Shown one piece after another: positions 8,468 to 16,333 of a stretch of 34,911 nt of DNA (its first letter is position 1; each line of letters starts with the position of its first letter). A model generated the notes under the pieces. The model was not told the DNA's origin, did no database searches, and saw nothing but the letters and a program-made list of their open reading frames with translations. The translations under genes and the position numbers were made by a program. The DNA comes from Haloarculaceae archaeon (GTDB lineage: Archaea; Halobacteriota; Halobacteria; Halobacteriales; Haloarculaceae). Location: NCBI GenBank assembly GCA_018609945.1, contig JAHENO010000035.1, forward strand, positions 1 to 34,911, written 5' to 3'.

Positions 8468-8492
8468 ATCATAAATATATGATGATTTCATC
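8468..8492. promoter_or_regulatory. AT-rich double dyad in the cyclase-SDR intergenic region
   Basis: 'atcata-aata-tatgat' (8468-8483) overlaps a second dyad 'gatga-tt-tcatc' (8481-8492). The stretch is strikingly AT-rich for this genome. 'ataaatatat' could itself serve as a TATA box, most simply for the cyclase-family gene with a leader of about 38 nt. The 245-nt region between the two genes (8410-8654) holds no credible ORF. Confidence 0.45.
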
Positions 8493-8622
8493 TCATCTGA
8501 TAGGAGAGGGGACGCCCTCACTGTTCGAACCAGGGGTTCGTCCGCGTCGAGGTGACACCGCGGCTGCTCCCGTCTCCCGAACACGCTCGGAGCGGCAGCG
8601 ACTCGACCTGTCGGCTCCCCCC

Positions 8623-8632
8623 GTTTTTTATG
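8623..8632 (+). promoter_or_regulatory. TATA box of the SDR gene
   Basis: 'gttttttatg', ending 23 nt before the ATG at 8655. Leaderless spacing. Confidence 0.6.
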
Positions 8633-8654
8633 TTTCCGTCCGGTCACACTATGC

Positions 8655-9404
8655 ATGTCACTCGATAACAAGACAGCGGCGATCACCGGCGCCGGGTCGG
8701 GCATGGGTCGCGCCACCGCGGAACTGTTCGCCCGGCGGGGCGCGCGGGTCGTCGTCGTCGACCTCGACGCCGGGGCTGCCCGCGAGACGGTCGACCGTAT
8801 CGAGAGCGCGGGCGGCGAGGCCATCGCCGTCGAGGCGGACGTCTCCGACGCCGGCGACGTCGAGGAGTTCGTCGACCGGACGGTCGAAGCCTACGGCAGT
8901 ATCGACGTCCTGCACAACAACGCCGGCATCCCCCAGCGGTCGACGCCGGTCGAGGACGTGACCGAGGAGACGTGGGACCGGATTCAGGACGTGAATCTCA
9001 AGAGCGCATTCCTCGGGGCGAAGTACGCCGTCCCGTACATGCGCGAACAGGGCGGCGGCGTCATCCTGAACACCGCCTCGACGGCGGGCATCCGACCCCG
9101 GACGGGGCTGTCGGCATACTGTGCCTCGAAGGGCGGGATGATCACGCTCACGAAGCAGCTCGCCTACGAACTCGCGGAGGCAGACATCCGGGTCAACGCC
9201 ATCTGTCCGGTGGCGACTGACACCGACATGCTTTCCGAGTTCACCAGCGACGACCTCTCCATCGAGGGGATGGCCGACACCATCCCGATGGGGCGGCTCG
9301 CACAGCCGGAGGACATCGCGCACGCCGCCGCCTACCTCGCGTCGGACGGTGCCGGGATGGTCACTGGCACCGCGCTCGAGGTCGACGGCGGCCGCGACAT
9401 CTAA
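8655..9404 (+). CDS. Short-chain dehydrogenase/reductase (SDR, FabG-like)
   Basis: A 249-residue classical SDR that interconverts an alcohol and a ketone with NAD(P). The cofactor motif TGAGSGMG is at residues 11-18 and 'VVDLDAG' ends strand beta-2 with an Asp, which favours NAD(H). 'DVSDAGD', 'HNNAGIP' and 'NTASTAGIRP' (catalytic Ser142) follow. The active-site Tyr155 and Lys159 are in 'SAYCASKGG', and the C-terminus 'GTALEVDGGRDI' is typical. The length is exactly that of the family. A clear TATA box 23 nt upstream supports the start. It lies between a secreted hydrolase and an ABC importer, so it probably acts on the imported compound; the actual substrate cannot be read from sequence. Confidence 0.93.
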   Translation: MSLDNKTAAITGAGSGMGRATAELFARRGARVVVVDLDAGAARETVDRIESAGGEAIAVEADVSDAGDVEEFVDRTVEAYGSIDVLHNNAGIPQRSTPVEDVTEETWDRIQDVNLKSAFLGAKYAVPYMREQGGGVILNTASTAGIRPRTGLSAYCASKGGMITLTKQLAYELAEADIRVNAICPVATDTDMLSEFTSDDLSIEGMADTIPMGRLAQPEDIAHAAAYLASDGAGMVTGTALEVDGGRDI

Positions 9405-9465
9405 AGTAACCCGAAATCGGTCTCTCACCGGGTTCTACGGGCCGTTTGACCTCGAAACACCATTA

Positions 9466-9474
9466 CTTATTTAA
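9466..9474 (+). promoter_or_regulatory. TATA box of the first HAAT operon
   Basis: 'cttatttaa', ending 30 nt before the ATG at 9504. This is the only good promoter element before the five-gene importer operon; the downstream genes follow with gaps of 10 nt or less. Confidence 0.65.
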
Positions 9475-9503
9475 CCCCGTCCGTAAAGAATGCGAACGCA
9501 CAC

Positions 9504-10886
9504 ATGGACAGACGGACGTTCCTGACACGGACCGGTGGAGTGGCGACTGTAACCCTGCTTGCCGGCTGTGGCGGCGACGGCGGGGGCAGCGACGGCGGGG
9601 ACGGCAGCGATGGCGGGAGCGACGGTGGCGACGGCGGTGACGGTGGCGGTGACGGCGGGGACGGCGGCGAGACGGCGACACCGAGCGACGGAGGCAGTAC
9701 GGACGGCGGAGCCGGCGAAATAAAGGTGGGCGTCCTGGTGCCGTTCTCGGGCGACTTCGCGTGGGTGGGAGAGAACGTGCTCCCGGTGACGCAGATGATC
9801 GCAGAGCAGATCAACAGCGAGGGCGGCATCGACGGCAAGGAGGTGACTGTCGTCCAGGGGGATACGGAGGCGTCGCCGGACGCGTCGCTGTCGGCCGCCA
9901 AGCGACTCATCGACGTCGAGGGGGTGACGGGCGTCATCGGCCCGACGAGCATCACCATGTCGGCCGTCTTCGACCAGTTCACAGAGAACGAGATCCCCAG
10001 CGTGACGCCGACGGCGGGCACGACGTCGCTCGACGACCGGGGTGGCGAGTTCGTCTTCCGAACTGTGCCCTCGGATTCGCTGGGTGGCCGCGCAATCGCG
10101 AAGGCCGCCCGCGAGGAGCAGTTCAACACCGTCCAGAGTTACAGCAGGATGACGATGCTGGTCGGGGACAAGGAGGTGTTCCAGTCCTTCAAGGAACCCA
10201 TCTCCTCGTCGTTCGAGGAGTTCGGCGGCACCGTCGCGGAGGCGATGGACATCAGGACCGGCAAGTCCTCCTACCAGTCGGAGGTCCAGTCGATGATGTC
10301 GACCGACCCCGAGATCACGGTGCTGGTCGCCTCCATCGAGGACAGCATCAAGGTCATGGAAGCGGCGTTCCAGGCCGGCTACGAGGGCAACTGGTTCCTG
10401 ACGCAGGACCAGACCAACGAGGACTTCCTCTCGCAGAGCGAGACCCAGGTCACGAACGGCGTCCTCGGACTCCAGGAGGCAGCCTTCCAGGAGGCCCAGG
10501 AGTCGGGCCGGTTGGCGGAGTTCGACTCGAACATCCAGGAGTACGCCGGCTGGGACGAGACCCGGCTGTTCGCGACCAACACCTTCGACGCGATGAACGT
10601 CATGGGGCTGGCGATGAAACAGACCGCCGCGAACGGCGAGGAGCTGACCGGCGCCAACATCGCCGGCAACATTCGGTCGGTGGCGAACCCGCCGGACCAG
10701 GCCGTGACGAGCTACGTCGAGGGGGCCAGCGCCATCGAGGACGGCACCGACGTCGACTACCGCGGGCTCGCGGGACCGATCGACTTCGACGACGTCGGCG
10801 ACATCCGCGCCCCGTTCTCGATCCAGATGGCCGACGGCGGCGAGTGGTCCGAGGCCGCCCGTCTCCCACCCGAAGCGCTCGAGTAG
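9504..10886 (+). CDS. HAAT ABC importer substrate-binding lipoprotein (first system)
   Basis: A 460-residue branched-chain amino-acid-type substrate-binding protein (Peripla_BP_6 fold) that captures a ligand outside the membrane for the LivHMGF complex. The N-terminus has a twin-arginine motif (MDRRTFLTR) and the lipobox 'LLAGC' with Cys22, so it should be a lipid-anchored Tat substrate. A Gly/Asp/Ser-rich linker of about 50 residues ('GGDGGGSDGGDGSDGG...') then tethers the domain. The mature domain begins 'IKVGVLVPFSGDFAWVGE' and continues through 'INSEGGIDGKEVTVVQGD', 'VTGVIGPTSI' and 'FVFRTVPSD', all family-typical. It is the first gene of the operon, 10 nt before livH. The ligand is not predictable: the family binds branched-chain amino acids, amides, urea or aromatic acids. 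Confidence 0.92.
   Translation: MDRRTFLTRTGGVATVTLLAGCGGDGGGSDGGDGSDGGSDGGDGGDGGGDGGDGGETATPSDGGSTDGGAGEIKVGVLVPFSGDFAWVGENVLPVTQMIAEQINSEGGIDGKEVTVVQGDTEASPDASLSAAKRLIDVEGVTGVIGPTSITMSAVFDQFTENEIPSVTPTAGTTSLDDRGGEFVFRTVPSDSLGGRAIAKAAREEQFNTVQSYSRMTMLVGDKEVFQSFKEPISSSFEEFGGTVAEAMDIRTGKSSYQSEVQSMMSTDPEITVLVASIEDSIKVMEAAFQAGYEGNWFLTQDQTNEDFLSQSETQVTNGVLGLQEAAFQEAQESGRLAEFDSNIQEYAGWDETRLFATNTFDAMNVMGLAMKQTAANGEELTGANIAGNIRSVANPPDQAVTSYVEGASAIEDGTDVDYRGLAGPIDFDDVGDIRAPFSIQMADGGEWSEAARLPPEALE
9571..9672 (+). repeat. G/D-codon microsatellite encoding the SBP linker
   Basis: Imperfect iterations of ggcgac/ggcggggac/agcgac within the substrate-binding protein gene, encoding a disordered Gly-Asp-Ser linker after the lipobox. 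Length variation between strains is likely. Confidence 0.6.
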
Positions 10887-10896
10887 GCCAGCCAGG

Positions 10897-11778
10897 ATGG
10901 CCTCTGCGCTCTCGCAGTTCCTCCAGGCGGTGGCCTTCGGGCTGGTCGAGGCGAGCGTCATCTCCGTCGGTGCTGTCGGGCTCACGCTCTCCTACGGCGT
11001 CACCCGCTTCATCAACTTCGCGTACGGCGAATTTCTCGCCTACGGTGCCTTCCTGGCGTTCTTTCTCTCGGGGGCAGGGGCGGGCGTCGTGGGGCTCCCT
11101 GTCGCGGCCGTCGTCGCGGTACTCCTCGTCGGGGCGCTCGGGGTCGCTGTCTCCCGCGTGTTCTTCCGGCCCATCTCCGACCGGGGCGCGCTCCCGCTGT
11201 TGATCACGTCTATCGGCGTCGCATTCATCCTCCGGTACCTGCTGATCGCCGGCGCCAGTGCCGAGGCCAGACAGCTTCCCGTCCCGCTGATGCGGCCCGT
11301 CGAAGTCGCCGGGGTCGGCCTCACGCCGCTGGAACTGGGTGTCGTCGCCGTCTCGGTGGTGACGATGCTCGCGATCCATCTGCTCCTCCAGCGGACGATG
11401 CTCGGCAAGACGATGCGTGCGACCAGCGGCAACCGCTCGCTCGCGGAAGTCGCGGGCATCGATACTGACGCGGTCATCCGGAAGACGTGGTTCATCTCCG
11501 CGGCCGCCGGCGGCCTGGCTGGCATCCTCTATGGCGTCCTCTTCGCCCCCTTCCGCCCGACGTTCGGCTTCGGCTACCTCATCGTGGTGTTCGCGGCGAC
11601 GCTCCTGGGGGGAATCGGCCGTCCCTACGGCGCAATGCTCGGTGCCGTCCTGATCGGACTGATGATCAGCCTCGGGTCGACGTACCTCTCGGCCAGTTAC
11701 GACCAGGCGTATGCCTTCATAGCGCTCGTGGGCGTGTTGCTCCTCAGACCCGAGGGTATCCGCGGAGGCGAGTTCTGA
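10897..11778 (+). CDS. livH: HAAT ABC importer permease LivH (first system)
   Basis: A 293-residue integral membrane permease of the LivH family, one of the two channel-forming subunits of a HAAT importer. It is strongly hydrophobic with about eight spans. Family landmarks are 'SYGVTRFINFAYGEFLAYGAF' (residues 30-50), 'LLITSIGVAFILRY', 'GKTMRATSGNRSLAEVAGID', the cytoplasmic coupling region around residue 180, and 'GGIGRPYGAMLGAVLIGL' near the end. The length is typical of the family. It starts 10 nt after the substrate-binding protein gene and its TGA overlaps the livM ATG by one base (TGATG), consistent with translational coupling. Confidence 0.93.
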   Translation: MASALSQFLQAVAFGLVEASVISVGAVGLTLSYGVTRFINFAYGEFLAYGAFLAFFLSGAGAGVVGLPVAAVVAVLLVGALGVAVSRVFFRPISDRGALPLLITSIGVAFILRYLLIAGASAEARQLPVPLMRPVEVAGVGLTPLELGVVAVSVVTMLAIHLLLQRTMLGKTMRATSGNRSLAEVAGIDTDAVIRKTWFISAAAGGLAGILYGVLFAPFRPTFGFGYLIVVFAATLLGGIGRPYGAMLGAVLIGLMISLGSTYLSASYDQAYAFIALVGVLLLRPEGIRGGEF

Positions 11779-12818
11779 TGGCGCTGCCCGGTATCGCCTC
11801 GTTTCTCGTGACCATCGGGACGCTCGCGTGCATCTGGGGCCTGCTCGCCCTGGGGTTGAACGTCCACTACGGCTACACAGGGTTGCTCAACTTCGGGCAC
11901 GTCGCTTTCTTCGCTGCCGGCGCGTACGCCTCGGCGGTCCTGACGATGCCACCGCCCGAACAGGTCTCGCAGGCCAACTACGTCATCGGGCTCGACCTCC
12001 CGATGCCGCTGGGATTCCCGGTGAGTCTCGCGGTGGCGGCGCTCGCGGGCGGACTGCTCGCCCTGCTCATCGGGTCAACGAGCGTCCGCCTCGGGTCACA
12101 CTACCTCGCTATCGCCACCTTCGCGCTGGCGGGCATCTTCGAAGACGTCCTCGTCAACGAGACGTGGCTGACGAACGGCACCTTCGGAATGAACAGCGTC
12201 CCGAAGCCGATGCGCGAGACGCTCGGCGCCGGGGGCTGGCAGGTGGCCTACCTCGCCTTCTCGGCGCTGTGTCTGCTCGGGGTGTACCTCCTGCTCGACC
12301 GCCTGATCGACGCCCCGTTCGGCCGCCTGTTGCGGGGCGTCCGCGAGAGCGAGGACGCCGCCCGGATGCTCGGCAAGGACACCAACCTGGTAAAACTCAA
12401 GTCCTTCGCCATCGGCGGGGCTATCGCCGGCTTCGCGGGCGGTCTCTACGCACACTTCCTCGGGAGTGTCGTCACCGAACAGTTCGTCGCCGGCGTCACC
12501 TTCGTCGTCTGGGCTGCCATCCTGCTGGGTGGCGTCGCCTCCTCGTCGGGAGCCATCGTCGGCGCGTTCCTCCTCATCGCCTTCCAGCAGTCGACGCGGT
12601 TCATCCTCACCATCTACGGGTGGATCCAGTCGGTGCTTCCCGAACCGCTGTCCGGGGTCCTGCCCGCGATATTCGCGCCGCTCCCCGATCACCCCTCGTT
12701 CGTCCCGAGCGTTCGGTTCATCGTCATCGGCTGTCTGTTCGTGCTCGTCATCCGGTACCGCCCGGAGGGACTCTTCGGCGATCCGAACGAAGTCACTGTC
12801 ATGGGTGAGGAAGAATGA
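11778..12818 (+). CDS. livM: HAAT ABC importer permease LivM (first system)
   Basis: A 346-residue LivM-family permease, partner of LivH. The track ORF is longer (11487), but the real start is the ATG at 11778, which overlaps the livH stop by one base and begins MALPGIASFLVTIGTLACIWGLLALGLNVHYGYTGLLNFGHVAF. That 'LGLN..YGYTGLLNFGH' segment is the LivM hallmark. 'GSHYLAIATFALAGI' and 'GRLLRGVRESEDAARMLGKDTNLVKLKSFAIGGAIAGFAGGLYAH' (coupling helix) follow. The end overlaps livG by 4 nt (ATGA). It acts in the cytoplasmic membrane with the two ATPases encoded next. Confidence 0.93.
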   Translation: MALPGIASFLVTIGTLACIWGLLALGLNVHYGYTGLLNFGHVAFFAAGAYASAVLTMPPPEQVSQANYVIGLDLPMPLGFPVSLAVAALAGGLLALLIGSTSVRLGSHYLAIATFALAGIFEDVLVNETWLTNGTFGMNSVPKPMRETLGAGGWQVAYLAFSALCLLGVYLLLDRLIDAPFGRLLRGVRESEDAARMLGKDTNLVKLKSFAIGGAIAGFAGGLYAHFLGSVVTEQFVAGVTFVVWAAILLGGVASSSGAIVGAFLLIAFQQSTRFILTIYGWIQSVLPEPLSGVLPAIFAPLPDHPSFVPSVRFIVIGCLFVLVIRYRPEGLFGDPNEVTVMGEEE

Positions 12819-13626
12819 GTGTCGACCGGGCCGAGACCGAAACGAACGGCGACAGGCCGGAGGACTCGACGCTCCTTGCAGTCGACGGCGTCGTCAAACA
12901 GTTCGGCGGGTTGGTTGCGGTCGACGGCGCGACGTTCGGCGTCGAGGCCGGGTCCATCACGGGACTCATCGGCCCGAACGGTGCGGGCAAATCGACGCTG
13001 TTCGACTGCATCACGGGGGTCTACACGCCGGACGCGGGAACCGTGACCCTGGACGGCGAAGCGATTCAGGGCCTCTCGCCCAACCAGGTCGCCGCGCGGG
13101 GCGTCGGGCGTACCTTCCAGACGCCGAAGACGTTCCGCGGGATGACCGTCCGGGAGAACCTCGCGTTCGCCGCGCGGGAGCAGACCGGCGAACGCGCACT
13201 CGGCGCGCTGTTCCGACCCGGTCGGGTCGAGACCGAGGAGACGGCCATCCAGGAGACGGTCGACGAGACGCTCGAGTTTCTGGAACTGGACCACCTCGCC
13301 GAGGAGTACGCCGGCGGCCTCTCCGGCGGCCAGCGGAAACTCCTCGAACTCGGGCGGGTCCTGATGATGGACCCCGAGATCATCCTGCTCGACGAACCGG
13401 TCGCTGGCGTCAATCCCGCACTCACGGACGAATTGCTGGAGCGCCTCCACGAACTGAACGATCGCGGACGCACGATTCTCTTCATCGAACACGACATGGA
13501 CATCGTCATGGGCCACTGTGACAGCGTCGTCGTCCTGCACAACGGGCAGACGCTCGCCGTCGGCCCGCCCGAGATCGTCCAGGAGGACGACCGCGTCGTC
13601 GAGGCGTACCTGGGGGGGTACGACTG

Positions 13627-13627
<1 letters not shown>
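12815..13627 (+). CDS. livG: HAAT ABC importer ATP-binding protein LivG (first system)
   Basis: A 270-residue ABC ATPase of the LivG subfamily. The Walker A motif 'GPNGAGKST' lies around residue 55, the signature 'LSGGQRKLLELGR' around residue 170, and Walker B 'IILLDEPVAGVNP' is followed by the switch His in 'FIEHDMDIVMG'. The LivG-typical 'GVGRTFQTPKTFRGMTVRENL' is present. About 25 acidic residues precede the domain. It overlaps livM by 4 nt and livF by 1 nt, so subunits are probably made in fixed proportion. It hydrolyses ATP to drive import together with LivF. Confidence 0.95.
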
Positions 13628-14394
<767 letters not shown>

Positions 14395-14401
14395 CGCGCC
14401 C

Positions 14402-15820
14402 TCAGCTTTCGTCCGGGAATATCTTCCCGGGATTGAGGATGCCCGCCGGATCGAGCGTCCGCTTTATACCCCGCATCGCGTCGACGGCAGCCTCGCCATG
14501 TTCGGCCGCGAGGTACTCCTGTTTGCCGGTGCCGATGCCGTGTTCGCCGGTGGCGGTGCCGCCGAGTTCGATCGCGCGTTCGACGAGTCGCTTCGAGATG
14601 GTCTCCCCGTTTGCAACCATCTCCGGGTCGTCGGGGTCGACCATCACGAAGTAGTGGACGTTGCCGTCGCCGGCGTGACCGAAACACGCGACCGTGATGT
14701 CGTACTCCTCGCCCAGCTCCTTGGCGTAGGTGACGATCTCGGGGTAGTCACTGATGGGGACCGTGACGTCGCCGGGCGTCAGCGGCGAGAGATCGGGGTC
14801 CCAGGGCTCGAATGCGTCGGCGAGTTCGCGGCGTGCCTCCCACAACTGGGCCATCTCGGCGTCGTTCTCCGCGACCTCGAACCGGTCGACGCCGTGTTCC
14901 TCGAAGATCGTCCGGCAGAAGTCGACCTCCCGTTCGATCCCGTGGTTCGCGTGGAACTCCAGGAAGACCATCGGCGAGTCCGGCAGGTCCGTATCGAGGT
15001 AGTCGTTCGATATCTCAGCCGAGAGTGCGTCGATGAGTTCGATCTTCGCGACGTCGACACCCGACTGGACCGCGTCGACGACCGCTGCGCTGGCTGCTTC
15101 GAGGTCCGAAAAGACTGCCCGGCCGCCCCAGACCTGCTCGGGCAACCCCGCCAGTTCCATCGTCGCGCGAGTGATGACGCCGAGCGTCCCCTCGCTGCCG
15201 ACCACGAGGTCCCCGAGATTGTATCCCGCCGACGTCTTGACGGCCTTGCTGCCGGCCGTGATCACCTCGCCGGTGGGCAAGACGATTTCGGCTTCGAGGA
15301 GCCAGTCGCTCACCTCGCCGTACTTGACGGTCTTCATGCCGCTTGCGTCGTTTGCGAGCATGCCGCCGATGGTCGAAATCTTCCCCGAGGAGGGCAACGA
15401 CGGAAGAAAGAGGCCGTGTTTCTCGACGGCCTCGTTGAGTTCGTCGCCGTAGACGCCGGGCTGGACGTCGACCTGGTGGTCCTCGGGCCGCACCGCCAGC
15501 ACCTCGTCCATCCGGCCCATGTCCATGCTGATGCCGTTGTGGAGCGGCACGGGGTTGCCCTCGAGGCTCGTCCCCGCGGCGTAGGGCGTGACCGGCACCC
15601 CACGCTCGGAGGCTGCACTGAGAATCGCAGAGACATCCGCGGTCGATTCGGGCCAGACCACCGCGTCGGGGAGCGTGCCCGCTTCCCGGTCGGTGCCCCA
15701 GTCGGTCGCGCGCTCGCGGCGGTCACCCCGGCCACGCGAAATCTGGTCGGCGTCGAGAACGTCGTCGAGAAACGCCGTGTCGTGGGTCGAACCACTGGAC
15801 GCAGTCGTATCCTGGCTCAT
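14402..15820 (-). CDS. FAD-linked oxidase, D-lactate dehydrogenase/glycolate oxidase (GlcD) type
   Basis: A 472-residue flavoprotein of the FAD_binding_4/FAD-oxidase_C family, which oxidises D-lactate, glycolate or related 2-hydroxy acids and passes electrons to a carrier. The FAD-binding segments 'PDAVVWPESTADVSAIL', 'VTPYAAGTSLEGNPVP' and 'STIGGMLANDASGMKTVKYG' are in the N-terminal half. The C-terminal substrate domain has 'CFGHAGDGNVHYF' with its conserved histidines, 'TATGEHGIGTGKQEYL' and the 'KRTLDPAGILNPGKIFP' end. No Fe-S (GlcF-like) domain is fused. The track ORF starts at 16138, but the ATG at 15820 (MSQDTTASSGS) is correct, with a TATA box 24 nt upstream. It is convergent with livF and probably part of the same catabolic neighbourhood. 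Confidence 0.92.
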   Translation of the reverse strand: MSQDTTASSGSTHDTAFLDDVLDADQISRGRGDRRERATDWGTDREAGTLPDAVVWPESTADVSAILSAASERGVPVTPYAAGTSLEGNPVPLHNGISMDMGRMDEVLAVRPEDHQVDVQPGVYGDELNEAVEKHGLFLPSLPSSGKISTIGGMLANDASGMKTVKYGEVSDWLLEAEIVLPTGEVITAGSKAVKTSAGYNLGDLVVGSEGTLGVITRATMELAGLPEQVWGGRAVFSDLEAASAAVVDAVQSGVDVAKIELIDALSAEISNDYLDTDLPDSPMVFLEFHANHGIEREVDFCRTIFEEHGVDRFEVAENDAEMAQLWEARRELADAFEPWDPDLSPLTPGDVTVPISDYPEIVTYAKELGEEYDITVACFGHAGDGNVHYFVMVDPDDPEMVANGETISKRLVERAIELGGTATGEHGIGTGKQEYLAAEHGEAAVDAMRGIKRTLDPAGILNPGKIFPDES

Positions 15821-15843
15821 ACCGATGGATTGGTCCGTACGGT

Positions 15844-15851
15844 GATAAAAG
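15844..15851 (-). promoter_or_regulatory. TATA box of the FAD-linked oxidase gene
   Basis: Reads 'cttttatc' on the minus strand, 24 nt before the ATG at 15820. Leaderless spacing. Confidence 0.6.
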
Positions 15852-15902
15852 CTGGCGACGGCTCCTCTGCACGTTTCTCTCTGGAGCGCGAGGAGTGCCG
15901 GC

Positions 15903-15912
15903 AAATAAATAA
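15903..15912 (+). promoter_or_regulatory. TATA box of the small thioredoxin gene
   Basis: 'aaataaataa'. It is 24 nt before the out-of-frame ATG at 15936 but only 17 nt before the in-frame GTG at 15929. This matters for the start-codon question of the downstream gene. Confidence 0.6.
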
Positions 15913-15928
15913 CGAGTGAGGTGGTATC

Positions 15929-16315
15929 GTGGGGTATGTCACTCGAAACCAGGAGCCGAATCCCGTGTGGGTGGCCGACGCCTACGGGGACACGGTCGAG
16001 GTCCTCTCGGAGTACGGCGAGGAGGTGACGTTCAAGGTGTGGGGTGGCGACTGGTGCAAGGACTGCCGGGCCCAACTCCCGGACTTCGGGGCCGCACTCG
16101 AGGCGGCCGAGGTGCCCGACGAGAACGTTCTTCACCACGAACTCGACCAGGACAAGCAGGGACCCGGCGTCGAGGAGTACGGCATCGAGTACATCCCGAC
16201 GGTCGTGGTCGAACGCGACGGCGAGGAGATCGCTCGCTTCGTCGAGGAGGAGTCCGTTCCCATCGCCATCTACCTCGCTGACCGCCTGGAAGAGACCCTG
16301 GGACCCGTCGACTGA
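15929..16315 (+). CDS. Thioredoxin-family protein (possible frame discontinuity at the 5' end)
   Basis: A small thioredoxin-fold protein, 128 residues from the GTG at 15929. The active site 'GGDWCKDCRAQLPDF' has a CxxC at residues 43-46. 'VEEYGIEYIPTVVVERDGEEIARFVEE' supplies the cis-Pro loop and the last strands. It probably reduces disulfides or acts as a small redox adaptor in the cytoplasm; there is no signal peptide. The start is odd. The ATG best placed for the TATA box is at 15936 and reads MSLET in another frame. Adding one base near 15949 would fuse it to the body as MSLETQEPNPVWVADAY, which looks like a natural N-terminus. Either the gene uses the GTG, or there is a one-base deletion (real or a sequence error). 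Confidence 0.8.
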   Translation: MGYVTRNQEPNPVWVADAYGDTVEVLSEYGEEVTFKVWGGDWCKDCRAQLPDFGAALEAAEVPDENVLHHELDQDKQGPGVEEYGIEYIPTVVVERDGEEIARFVEEESVPIAIYLADRLEETLGPVD

Positions 16316-16333
16316 CGGGCCGGTTCGTGACCC

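Noticed and set aside
8431-8961. 176-residue ORF over the cyclase-SDR gap
   Set aside because: Runs into the SDR gene in another frame; no domain, atypical composition.
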